The notes beneath the pieces were generated by a model that ran no database searches, was not told the origin of the DNA, and was given only the letters and a program-made list of their open reading frames with translations. A DNA stretch of 64,000 nucleotides. Source: Novosphingobium resinovorum. Lineage in GTDB: Bacteria; Pseudomonadota; Alphaproteobacteria; Sphingomonadales; Sphingomonadaceae. Location of the stretch: contig NZ_BSFC01000043.1 in assembly GCF_027922145.1 (NCBI RefSeq), positions 62,001 to 126,000 on the forward strand. Reading direction: 5' to 3'. The translations under genes were made by a program, and so were the position numbers. This document shows positions 17,492 to 25,072 of this stretch, one piece after another. Numbering within the stretch: the first letter of the stretch is position 1; the number at the start of each line of letters is the position of its first letter.

Positions 17492-18511
17492 GTGGGGAGC
17501 TTTGTTCGGGATATATTGACGACGCTATCCTATGAACCGGAACCGGCAGAGGCTTTGCGCTTCGAAAGCGAGGAACTTTCACGCCTCGATCAGCGGCTGG
17601 CCGGCGTCGCGCAGGGAGGATCAAGGGGGCGTACGGCGATTTCCATCCGTCCATCCGACTGTTCGGTATGGGATGGCAATCCACGCGACGTGCCTGGACT
17701 TTCGGCCGAAAGCTGCCGTTCACTCATAGAATCGATTGCGCAGGAAGACGGGAACCGCATTCCGGTACTCGTCCGTCACAACGCTCCGGGGGCGGATTGT
17801 CCCTACGAACTGCTGGTCGGCAGCCGGCGCCGGTTCTGTGTGGACTGGCTGAATCACAATGGCCGCCCCGAGATCCGCCTCAATGCGATGATCGTCGACC
17901 TGAGCGACGAGGAAGCCTTCCGCCTTGCGGACATCGAGAACCGTGAGCGGCAGGATATCACGGAGCTGGATCGCGCGCGCAGTTACCAGAGTGCGGTCGA
18001 TCGCTTCTACGGCGGTGTCCAGTCGCGCATGGCCGAGGCTCTGAACCTTTCCAACAGCCAGCTCAGCCGCCTGCTGTCGCTCGCGCAGATGCCGGACGAG
18101 GTCGTCGATGCCTTCGCCACGCGCGAAGAACTGCGTGTGCGCCATTCCGAAGTGTTGACCCCGTTGCTGCGTCGTGGCGAGCAGCGCGAGCGCGTGCTGG
18201 TCGCCGCGCGGGCCATCGGGCATGAACAGCAACGCTTCGCGGCGGCGGGCGAGAAGATGATCTCGGCCGCGACGGTCCTGTCTCGTCTGAAGCATGCAGC
18301 GGGAGAAGGCTCCACGTCGCAGGGGAGCGAAACCGTACTGCTGGTGGGCGATGCGCGGGTCGGGCGGGTAAGGTCGGTCAAGGACGGCCTTGCGGTCGAA
18401 CTGACCCTGACGCCCGATACCGATCTCGATCAGGTGTTGGCGATCGTCCGAGAAGCCGTTCTGGACAGCCGCTCTCGAGTCGCCCGCGAGATCGAAGCCG
18501 CAGCAGACTGA
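17492..18511 (+). CDS. Orphan ParB/SopB/VirB-like DNA-binding protein
   Basis: A 339-aa ParB-family protein. Residues 51-65 (SIRPSDCSVWDGNPR) match ParB box I, 106-116 (ELLVGSRRRFC) the nucleotide-binding box, 149-160 (ENRERQDITELD) the SopB/VirB-type segment, and about 176-198 (VQSRMAEALNLSNSQLSRLL) the helix-turn-helix. The C-terminus could dimerise. No parA, replication gene or canonical parS lies nearby, so a chromosomal transcription-regulator role, as for Shigella VirB, is more likely than plasmid partition. The start is GTG 17492 with AAGGAAG at 17475-17481. Three copies of a CTCGCGAG-type motif follow the gene and may be its sites, which is inference. Confidence 0.87.
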   Translation: MGSFVRDILTTLSYEPEPAEALRFESEELSRLDQRLAGVAQGGSRGRTAISIRPSDCSVWDGNPRDVPGLSAESCRSLIESIAQEDGNRIPVLVRHNAPGADCPYELLVGSRRRFCVDWLNHNGRPEIRLNAMIVDLSDEEAFRLADIENRERQDITELDRARSYQSAVDRFYGGVQSRMAEALNLSNSQLSRLLSLAQMPDEVVDAFATREELRVRHSEVLTPLLRRGEQRERVLVAARAIGHEQQRFAAAGEKMISAATVLSRLKHAAGEGSTSQGSETVLLVGDARVGRVRSVKDGLAVELTLTPDTDLDQVLAIVREAVLDSRSRVAREIEAAAD

Positions 18512-18579
18512 GTTGCGGCGCTCTCGTATCCGCCGAGCGTGGATGCGGATATAAATAACCGTCATTTCGGCTCCATCTC

Positions 18580-18682
18580 CCGGCTCGCGCGCAAAGCGGA
18601 TTTTGCTCGCGAGCCTTTGCTTTTTCCGGGTTCTTGCCAGATTTCGAGGGCGATGCACCGTCCGGTGCTTTTCTCGCGAGCC
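18580..18682. promoter_or_regulatory. Cluster of three TTTTGCTCGCGAGCC-like motifs
   Basis: Three related copies lie between the ParB-like gene and the collagen-like lipoprotein gene: 18580-18597 (inverted orientation, CTTTGCGCGCGAGCCGG on the minus strand), 18602-18616 (TTTTGCTCGCGAGCC) and 18669-18682 (TTTTCTCGCGAGCC). The second has a perfect GCTCGCGAGC core. A fourth half-like copy (GAAAACGAGCCGG) ends near 18723. Palindromic, repeated and next to a DNA-binding protein gene, they are candidate operators. Confidence 0.5.
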
Positions 18683-18838
18683 GTTTTCCCAGGCATGCAC
18701 AGCTGTTTGCGAAAACGAGCCGGATAAGCTGGAGGTGCCCGTTTGAGCCTCTAGCCGGGGCGGCTTCTTCTGAGCGCGATGTCTTCCACGACAGTCCTTT
18801 AGCCTTTGCGGACTGGGCATTTTATGGAGGACAACAAG

Positions 18839-20551
18839 ATGCCGCTTAGTAAGCAGCGCAAATCGACAAGGCACATATTGCTGTGTGCGAGCGCCATTCC
18901 CCTTCTTCTGCTGGGAGCCTGCGCCGATGGCGTCGGGTTCCGTGTCGGTGCTGGCGGCGGTGGCACGCCGTCAGGCCCGAGCGGCCCAACCGGTCCAAGT
19001 GATCCGTCCGGCCCGACTGGTCCTGGCGGCCCGACTGGTCCTGGCGGCCCGACTGGTCCTGGCGGCCCGACTGGTCCTGGCGGCCCGACTGGTCCTGGCG
19101 GCCCGACTGGTCCTGGCGGCCCGACCGGCCCTGGCGGCCCGACCGGCCCTGGCGGCCCGACCGGCCCTGGCGGCCCGACCGGCCCTGGCGGCCCGACCGG
19201 CCCTGGCGGCCCGACCGGCCCTGGCGGCCCGACTGGTCCTGGCGGCCCGACCGGCCCCGGCGGTCCGACTGGCCCTGGCGGTCCGACTGGCCCTGGCGGT
19301 CCGACCGGTCCATCCGGCAGCTACACCGGTCCCGTGGCTGGTGTCGGAGTGGGTGGCACGCCCATCCTCGGGCCGAGTGGTTCGGGCACGCTGATCGACG
19401 TGAACGTGGCTCCTGACGTCGCCACCGGCAATGGCGGTACCATCGCCGTCGATGTGCTCACCGGTGACGGCCATATCGTCAACGTTGCGTTGCCGACCAC
19501 TACTCAGCAAACGCAAGAGGCTCTGGCCCCTGTGGGCTCGTTGGCTGGCGCGCTGCTCGGTCAGCAGGTGGGCTCGACGGTGACGCAAGTCACCAACGGG
19601 CTGTCCCCGACGGTGGCGGTGGTGACTTCGACCGTTAGCCAGGTGACGACGCCGATACTTGGTACGGTCGATGCGGTACTGGCTCCGGTCGTGGGACAGA
19701 ACGGCCTGCTTGGCCCTCTCACCGGGCAACTCGGAGGGTTGGTTGATGGCATTACCGGCACTCTGCCGGGTGGCGGCTCCGGCACGGCACCGACTTACAC
19801 CGGACCGCTGGTCGGCCTGGACCTTGGCAACAATGTCCTGACCGGGCCAAGTACGAGCGGCACTCTGGCAGGTGTCAACGTATTGTCTGAAAACCCGGGG
19901 CTCGTATCCGGGCAACTCGTGACGGCCGACGTGCTGGCGGATGGCAGCATCCTTGACGTCACCATCCCGACGACGGCGGCAGGCGTGGCGCAAGGTCTTG
20001 CTCCGGTGGGCAACCTTGCCGGTTCGCTGCTCGGTGCGCAGGTAGGGGCCGGCGTAACGCAGGTCACGAACGGGCTGGCCCCGGTAGTGGCTCCGGTTAC
20101 GAGCGTGGTGGATGCCGTTGCCTCTCCGGTGCTTGACACGCTGAACGGGACGCTGGGCCAAGTCATCGGCGGCGTTGGCTCCGGCGAGACGGGCGGGACC
20201 GTCCTTGCTCCGGTGACCGGCGTGGTCGGGGGTCTTCTCGGCGGCGTGACTGGCGGCGGCGGCACGGGCGATGTCCTTGCTCCGGTGACTGGCGTGGTCG
20301 GGGGTCTTCTCGGCGGCGTGACTGGCGGCGGCGGCACGGGCGATGTCCTTGCTCCGGTAACCGGAGTGGTCGGCGGTTTGCTCGGAGGCACTGGCACCGG
20401 CGGCTCGGGCGCAGCAGGCCTGCTCGCTCCCGTAACCGGGGTCGTGGGCAGCTTAGTGGGCGCCACCGGGTCCGGTACAGGCACTGGCACCGTCCTCGCT
20501 CCGGTCACTGGACTGGTCGGGGGGCTGCTGGGGGGCGGCACGGGCAACTGA
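18839..20551 (+). CDS. Collagen-like triple-helix-repeat lipoprotein
   Basis: About 570 aa. It begins with a basic start and hydrophobic core, then a lipobox LLGAC with the acylated Cys28 followed by Ala, suggesting outer-membrane anchoring. Residues about 45-160 are Gly-X-Y repeats, mostly GPTGPG: 16 exact hexapeptides plus imperfect flanks. Two related domains of about 150 aa follow (each with a GP(S/T)xSGTL, PVG(S/N)LAG(A/S)LLG, VTQVTNGL order), and the tail has five copies of LAPVTGVVGGLLGG. Start ATG 18839 has GGAGG 8 nt upstream (18826-18830); upstream in-frame starts lack one. It is probably a surface fibre or adhesin. The Gly-Pro content makes it a conceivable substrate for the oxygenase at 15276, which is inference. 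Confidence 0.88.
   Translation: MPLSKQRKSTRHILLCASAIPLLLLGACADGVGFRVGAGGGGTPSGPSGPTGPSDPSGPTGPGGPTGPGGPTGPGGPTGPGGPTGPGGPTGPGGPTGPGGPTGPGGPTGPGGPTGPGGPTGPGGPTGPGGPTGPGGPTGPGGPTGPGGPTGPGGPTGPSGSYTGPVAGVGVGGTPILGPSGSGTLIDVNVAPDVATGNGGTIAVDVLTGDGHIVNVALPTTTQQTQEALAPVGSLAGALLGQQVGSTVTQVTNGLSPTVAVVTSTVSQVTTPILGTVDAVLAPVVGQNGLLGPLTGQLGGLVDGITGTLPGGGSGTAPTYTGPLVGLDLGNNVLTGPSTSGTLAGVNVLSENPGLVSGQLVTADVLADGSILDVTIPTTAAGVAQGLAPVGNLAGSLLGAQVGAGVTQVTNGLAPVVAPVTSVVDAVASPVLDTLNGTLGQVIGGVGSGETGGTVLAPVTGVVGGLLGGVTGGGGTGDVLAPVTGVVGGLLGGVTGGGGTGDVLAPVTGVVGGLLGGTGTGGSGAAGLLAPVTGVVGSLVGATGSGTGTGTVLAPVTGLVGGLLGGGTGN
19010..19297 (+). repeat. 16 tandem copies of an 18-nt unit encoding GPTGPG
   Basis: Sixteen perfect-length 18-nt units with no interruption. 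Units 1-6 use ACT GGT CCT codons, 7-12 use ACC GGC CCT, 13 reverts to the first form, and 14-16 are mixed. The blockwise codon use points to recent expansion or recombination, so repeat number probably varies between strains. Confidence 0.95.
20201..20548 (+). repeat. 72-nt tandem repeats at the 3' end of the collagen-like gene
   Basis: Two near-identical 72-nt copies (20201-20272 and 20273-20344) encode VLAPVTGVVGGLLGG plus a Gly-rich linker. They are followed by three more diverged copies of the LAPVTG core up to the stop codon. Confidence 0.85.
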
Positions 20552-20560
20552 ACTGAGGCC

Positions 20561-20667
20561 GGCGTGTCCACCGCCTTGTTGCCCTCCCCCTGGTTGGACA
20601 CGCCGCAGCCCGACCTCGGATAACGAGGTGGGGGGAGGGGACGGCCCTTGCCGTGGGTCGTCCCCTC
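20561..20667 (+). terminator. Series of hairpins after the collagen-like gene
   Basis: GGCGTGTCCA (20561-20570) pairs with TGGACACGCC (20595-20604). CCTCG/CGAGG forms a second small hairpin at 20614-20628, and GAGGGGACG pairs with CGTCCCCTC up to about 20667. No U-tract follows, so this is only a probable transcription end or mRNA-stabilising structure. Confidence 0.4.
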
Positions 20668-20698
20668 TAACTGCCGAATAAAAGAGAAGGACCTTGTG

Positions 20699-20908
20699 AT
20701 GAGAACTAATGGGCAACAGTCAGCACGCGAATTGCTGCATACCGCGCAACGGATGCTTGAAGACGAACATGCATTCGCCGCAGCAGCGATGGTCGAAGGC
20801 GCCATCGAATGCCTCGAACACGGCACTTTTCCATCGATTGCAGCGCGCTCGCCGGCGCGTCGCTTTGGCCATGCACTGCGAGCGACTTCATATCGCAGTT
20901 GTGCTTAA
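20699..20908 (+). CDS. Small helical protein, function unknown
   Basis: 69 aa, no recognised family. The sequence RELLHTAQRMLEDEHAFAAA, then MVEGAIECLEHGTFP looks like two amphipathic helices, and the C-terminus is basic (ARRFGHALRATSYRS). ATG 20699 has AGAAGG at 20685-20690, 8 nt upstream, which supports translation. It lies between the collagen-like gene and a two-component pair. It may be a small regulator or partner protein; this is not certain. Confidence 0.5.
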   Translation: MRTNGQQSARELLHTAQRMLEDEHAFAAAAMVEGAIECLEHGTFPSIAARSPARRFGHALRATSYRSCA

Positions 20909-21064
20909 GCAGGTAGCGGAAGCGCCGCTATCATGGGTCTGGTGATAACTTTTCGATTTCTAACAATGTTTATGGCTCGTTATTGATTTGGAAACGTAAT
21001 GCCACCTAAGTGAATGTAATTAGACCCGGGCCGATGATGTTCGGGCTTCAGGTGAGAGAAGCTG

Positions 21065-21481
21065 ATGGGAAACGATCAAGCTTTGGTATTGCTGATCGAC
21101 GACGTGAGCGCGATCGTCGAGGAACTGCTGACGTTCATGGCGCTGCATGACATATGCGCCGTCGGCGTCGAGGATCTCGATCAGGCGATGGTGATGCTCG
21201 AACGTCACGCGTCGATCCGTGTGTTGGCTTGCGACGTGCGGTTAGGGGGCGAGTCCGGATTGTCGATCGTATCGCGTATTCGTGCGCATGCCGAGTTGAG
21301 CGAGCGTGAATTTCGCTATCTTTTCATAACCGGCGATCAGCTTCGTCCGGACCCCGACCTGGCGTTGCCACATCATCTGGTGCTCACCAAGCCGGTGCAG
21401 CCGCAACTGCTCATCAGTACGCTCACCGCTATGCTCGACGCCGGCAATGAAGTGCATGAAAACGCGGAAGGCTTCGAATGA
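21065..21481 (+). CDS. Stand-alone receiver domain response regulator
   Basis: 138 aa, a single REC domain without an output domain. The acidic pair is in LLIDDVS (residues 9-15), the phospho-acceptor Asp57 in LACDVRLGGESG, a Thr in FITGD and the conserved Lys in LTKPVQP. It overlaps the following kinase gene by ATGA, so the two are a coupled pair, possibly a phosphorelay component. The upstream 150 nt are AT-rich relative to the surroundings and probably hold the promoter. Confidence 0.9.
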   Translation: MGNDQALVLLIDDVSAIVEELLTFMALHDICAVGVEDLDQAMVMLERHASIRVLACDVRLGGESGLSIVSRIRAHAELSEREFRYLFITGDQLRPDPDLALPHHLVLTKPVQPQLLISTLTAMLDAGNEVHENAEGFE

Positions 21482-22341
21482 AACCGAACGAGATCACCCA
21501 GCGCGATGTCGAGAACTGGGGCCGATGCACGCCGACAAGCCAGCTTTGCCGTGACACGGACGGCACTGCGCATCGGGCCGGTTGCGGGATCGACCCGGCC
21601 GGTGTCGAGCAATTGTTCGAGACGATCGCCGCCAAGGCGCGTCTTGCCGATCTTGGTGAGCAAAGTTCGGAACTGGCGCATGAACTGCGCCAGCCACTAT
21701 TTTCCATCGCGATCGCCAACGAAAACCTGCGTCTACTGCTCGAGCGCAACGATGGTATGCAGCCACAACTCGCCAAGGCGATCGAACGGATCGCCGAGCA
21801 GGTGCAGAGGGCGCAGACGATCATCGATCATACGCTGGATTATGCCTCCGGCAACAGCAGGGGCGTGGTCAGCGCAGACTTCGGTGTGGCTGCCCGCGAT
21901 GCGGTGCGGTTCCTGAGACCACTGTTCGAGAAGGCCAACATCAGGGTCGAGCAATGCCGGACGCCGGTTCCCGCGAACGTCGGCTTGTGCCAGATCGAGG
22001 CGGAACAGGTGCTCGTCAACATTCTGCGCAACGCGGCGGAGAGCATCGAAGCGCGCCGGGAGGCGGGCTGGCGGGGTGTGGGACGCATTGCGATCCGTCT
22101 CTCGATCGAGGGAGAGGCACTGCGTTGCATAATTTCCGACAACGGGGCCGGACTGTCGCGAGAGCAGGCAAGGGCCGCCTTCCAGCAGTTCTTCACTACC
22201 AAACCACGTAATGGAACGGGCCTGGGCCTGCACATCTGCCGCCAGGTGCTGGGCAAGATCGGCGGCGTCGTCGAACTGTCGCCGGGCGATGTCGAAGGCG
22301 CGTGCGTGAAGATCGAACTGCCGCTATTGGTGGTAGGCTGA
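21478..22341 (+). CDS. Soluble sensor histidine kinase
   Basis: 287 aa, with no membrane segment or signal. HisKA has AHELRQPLFSIAIANENLRL (phospho-His68); the ATPase domain has VNILRNAAESIEAR (N-box), ISDNGAGLS and NGTGLGLHICRQVLG. The short N-terminal 45 residues hold no recognised sensor domain, so the input may come from a partner protein. It is coupled to the receiver gene by ATGA and converges with the kinase-like gene on the other strand (stops 8 nt apart). Confidence 0.92.
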   Translation: MKPNEITQRDVENWGRCTPTSQLCRDTDGTAHRAGCGIDPAGVEQLFETIAAKARLADLGEQSSELAHELRQPLFSIAIANENLRLLLERNDGMQPQLAKAIERIAEQVQRAQTIIDHTLDYASGNSRGVVSADFGVAARDAVRFLRPLFEKANIRVEQCRTPVPANVGLCQIEAEQVLVNILRNAAESIEARREAGWRGVGRIAIRLSIEGEALRCIISDNGAGLSREQARAAFQQFFTTKPRNGTGLGLHICRQVLGKIGGVVELSPGDVEGACVKIELPLLVVG

Positions 22342-22348
22342 TACCCGA

Positions 22349-23593
22349 TCAGATGTCGTCGCGGCCGAGGCGGATTACGAAGCGCAGCGGTTTACGGTTA
22401 TGTAGCACGCAGCGAAATTCGCTCGATGCTTCCTGCGCGACCTGTTCGACCAGCCAGAGTGTGGCGCCGTCGATCGTGCGCGCGGGCATGGGGTTCGCGT
22501 TCTCGTCCATGCAATCGACGGTAATCACGACGTGGGCGGGCGTGATGCTCGCGTTGAGCAGGACTTCGCCTTTGTGCTTGCTTCCGTCCTTGCCGAAGAA
22601 GCTGGAAAAAGCGCTGAGCAGAGCCGCTACCGCCATCATCTGCAGCGCACCGTACTGTCCGGGTACGAGGTAATCGAGGCCCGTCCCGCGCAAGTGGACT
22701 GCAACTCCGTGGTGTCGCACGTTGGATCGAGTGGTCGCGATCGCGCATTCCAGTGCGTTTTGGACGGTCAGCGCGCCGTCGCCTTCGCGACCGTCTCGGC
22801 CGAACCAGCGGAACAGGCTGAGGATGTGGGCGGCGCCTTCGGTATGGGTGGCGATACGGGCCACGCGCTCGTGGATCTGCTGGCGGTTGACCTCATCGAT
22901 GTCGAGATGGCTGACGATGTAGTCCATGTTGGCGTTTGCCATCGATATGACGTTCAGCGGTTGGGCAAGGTCGTGCAGCATCCCGCTGGCGATGCGGCCG
23001 AGAAGGAGATCGCGGGTGACTTCGGCCATGCCGCCTTCGCCCCATGCAAGGAGCCTTGCATCGACCATTGCAAGATGACGGGCAATTCCTGCGCCGATGA
23101 ACGCCGCGCATAATGCGGAAAGAATACCCAGCGTAGGGCCAAGAATCGGCCCTGCAAAGAAGTAGGCAAACAGACACAAGGCTCCCACCGTCATGGCAGC
23201 AGGCCACGACCAGCGGGGAACGCGCAGCAATGTCGTCGTCAGTCGCCGGGGCAGCAGCGCCGCGCAGGACACCAGCACGAGGTCTGCCCAGAATATCGGC
23301 GATCCCGCGGCTTCGCCAGCCGGCAAGGCTCCGATCGCCAATAACACTGCTGTCACGAGCGACAGGCGCGGCCTGTGCAAGACGTATAACGCGCCTGAAG
23401 ACGCGGCTGAGATCACCCCGGCGCCGGGCGAATGGGGTGCGACGAGCCCAAGGGTCAGCGCTGCCAGCGCCGTTGTCGCGGCGTAGAGACGGGTCCCGTC
23501 GCTCCATCTGCGGGCCTTGCGGGACCGTTTGGTATCTCGTTCGTCCGCGTGTGCCTTCGCGTTGTCGCCGATCGCTTCCTGAACGGGGATCAC
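22349..23593 (-). CDS. Membrane histidine-kinase-like protein with degenerate ATPase domain
   Basis: 414 aa. About five or six hydrophobic helices lie between residues 35 and 175, then a HisKA-like segment (SGMLHDLAQPLNVISMANAN) with a plausible phospho-His. The C-terminal region, where N, G1 and G2 boxes should be, reads LQMMAVAALLSAFSSFFG, VVITVDCMDENANPMP and no GxGLGL, so ATP binding is doubtful. It may be a receiver docking partner or pseudokinase for the adjacent two-component pair. The start is GTG 23593 with AGAGGGG 6 nt upstream. It is divergent from the pilus operon, sharing a 530-nt intergenic region. Confidence 0.8.
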   Translation of the reverse strand: MIPVQEAIGDNAKAHADERDTKRSRKARRWSDGTRLYAATTALAALTLGLVAPHSPGAGVISAASSGALYVLHRPRLSLVTAVLLAIGALPAGEAAGSPIFWADLVLVSCAALLPRRLTTTLLRVPRWSWPAAMTVGALCLFAYFFAGPILGPTLGILSALCAAFIGAGIARHLAMVDARLLAWGEGGMAEVTRDLLLGRIASGMLHDLAQPLNVISMANANMDYIVSHLDIDEVNRQQIHERVARIATHTEGAAHILSLFRWFGRDGREGDGALTVQNALECAIATTRSNVRHHGVAVHLRGTGLDYLVPGQYGALQMMAVAALLSAFSSFFGKDGSKHKGEVLLNASITPAHVVITVDCMDENANPMPARTIDGATLWLVEQVAQEASSEFRCVLHNRKPLRFVIRLGRDDI

Positions 23594-24124
23594 TGGGTGC
23601 CCCTCTTTGATGCTGCGTTGTTCACAATGTGTGCCTCATCGTCATAGTGAGGGTCGGGAAGCGCGATCGGCGTTTCGGTTCCTGCCCCCTCATGCAAGCA
23701 AGTCCAAGCCTCTGTTGAGGAATTCGTTTGCAGAGTCCCGCAATGTCCTTGACGACGATGTGTCGGAGCATGGTCGGTCAGGACGGTCTTGAACATGTGT
23801 TCCTATTGCCTCGACTATCGGCGCAAGTCACGAAAAGAACCGAAGTGAGGGTTACTTCCTGTTCATCCATTGCGGGCGATCTCCCGAATTACAGGGATGT
23901 TGCACCGCGCACTTGTGCGCAGGCCTGCAGGGAGCGACCAACTGCGGAAATCCGGGCATGCCGATCCCCTCGCATCGGCTCCTTCTCCATGATGGACTGA
24001 ATTCGGCACAGGTTACCATTCACAAATGGAAGTGAACCTGTCCCGGCAAGGAACGGTTCACAATTTTCGCGGGGTGCAGGGGCAGCACTCCGTTTGCGTA
24101 AGCGCAATGGCAAAGGGGAATTGC
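23594..24124. other. 530-nt divergent region upstream of the Tad pilus operon
   Basis: No convincing gene. At 24009-24040 CAGGTT...TCAC pairs with GTGAACCTG to give a 9-bp stem with a 5-nt bulge, about 85 nt before the cpaB start; this could be an operator or leader hairpin. The large size for this compact genome suggests a complex regulatory region serving the pilus operon and the kinase-like gene. Confidence 0.45.
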
Positions 24125-25072
24125 ATGCGCCTGGGTTCAAAAGCGAAGCTGACGATCACTGTCGGGCTCGTTGCGGCCGCAACGTTCGGTTTCCTGGGTG
24201 TCAGGGAACTGGGGCGTTCGGCCACCCCGCGCGGCGCGTCGGGGCCGGTGCGGGGGCTGGCAGCGGGATCGACGCAGGCTGAAGGTGCCATCCTCGCTGT
24301 TGCCACGCGCGACGTGAAGATCGGAGAGACGATCACGGCGGACATGATCCGCAATGCCTCTCTCGACCCCTCCCGTGTTCCCGGCGCGGCTACCCCCGCC
24401 GAAGTCGTCGGCCGGGTTGCTACCCGCGACATCCGGGCCAATACTCCGATCCCGCGCGAGGCGCTGCAGCAGGAAGGCAAGCTGGCGATCCGCGTGCCGG
24501 TCGGCATGCGCGCGATCAGCATCGACACGACCGCGGAGATCGCAGTGGCCGGCCTCGTCCGTCCGGGCGACCGGGTCGATGTCCAGGTGGTCTATCCCGG
24601 CGAGGATGCGATTGCAGGCGCGCGTGGCAACGGCCGCAGCCGGTCTACCACGCTGTTGCAGATGGTGCCGGTGCTGGCGGTGGGCGAAGTCGTCGTCGGT
24701 GCTCCGGTCAAGGACGGGGTGACGGGCGCGGTATCCGCGCCTCCGCCTCCCGCGCGCAACCTAACGCTGGCTCTCGATCCGCAGCAGGTGTCCGAACTCT
24801 CGCTCGCGAAGAGCACCGGCGCGCTCTACCTCTCGCTGCGCAATCCCGAGGACAAGCAGGAAGTCGCGACGGCGCAGGTCGCATCCATTCTCGAGGCTCC
24901 TTCGGCGGCGGCAAGGCCGACGCCGGCGTTTGCCGCCGCGCCTCCCCCTCGCGCGGCGGCAGCGCCTCCTGCCAGGACGGTACAGCCACGCCGCGCTCCC
25001 GCCCCCCATGCGATCGAGCTGGTGGTCGGCGGCAATCGCGAAACGATCTATTCGGGGAGTGGCGCACAATGA
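24125..25072 (+). CDS. cpaB: Flp pilus assembly protein CpaB/RcpC
   Basis: 315 aa. An N-terminal signal anchor (KLTITVGLVAAATFGFLGV) is followed by an SAF domain (AVATRDVKIGETITADMI, then GRVATRDIRANTPIPREAL) and the RcpC/CpaB domain (GLVRPGDRVDVQVVYPG). The C-terminal tail is rich in Ala and Pro. CpaB is a periplasmic partner of the CpaC secretin. ATG 24125 is chosen because AAAGGGG lies 6 nt upstream; in-frame ATGs at 24026 and 24107 would give non-signal leaders. It is the first gene of the tad operon and overlaps cpaC by ATGA. Confidence 0.93.
   Translation: MRLGSKAKLTITVGLVAAATFGFLGVRELGRSATPRGASGPVRGLAAGSTQAEGAILAVATRDVKIGETITADMIRNASLDPSRVPGAATPAEVVGRVATRDIRANTPIPREALQQEGKLAIRVPVGMRAISIDTTAEIAVAGLVRPGDRVDVQVVYPGEDAIAGARGNGRSRSTTLLQMVPVLAVGEVVVGAPVKDGVTGAVSAPPPPARNLTLALDPQQVSELSLAKSTGALYLSLRNPEDKQEVATAQVASILEAPSAAARPTPAFAAAPPPRAAAAPPARTVQPRRAPAPHAIELVVGGNRETIYSGSGAQ

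Noticed and set aside
17492..18838. Plasmid partition or integrated replicon at the ParB-like gene
   Set aside because: No parA, no replication initiator and no TGTTTCACGTGAAACA-type parS site were found nearby.
19010..19297. Array-like 18-nt tandem repeats as a possible CRISPR
   Set aside because: There are no spacers, the units are contiguous, and they encode in-frame Gly-Pro-Thr repeats of a lipoprotein.
18971..20161. Minus-strand open frame opposite the collagen-like gene, rich in Arg-Ala-Gly
   Set aside because: The lipoprotein frame has a signal peptide, lipobox and strong ribosome-binding site; the reverse frame is a repeat shadow.
23594..24124. Short open frames (for example 23607-23792 and 23728-24000) in the region before the pilus operon
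   Set aside because: No ribosome-binding sites, no recognisable protein features, and mutually overlapping frames.
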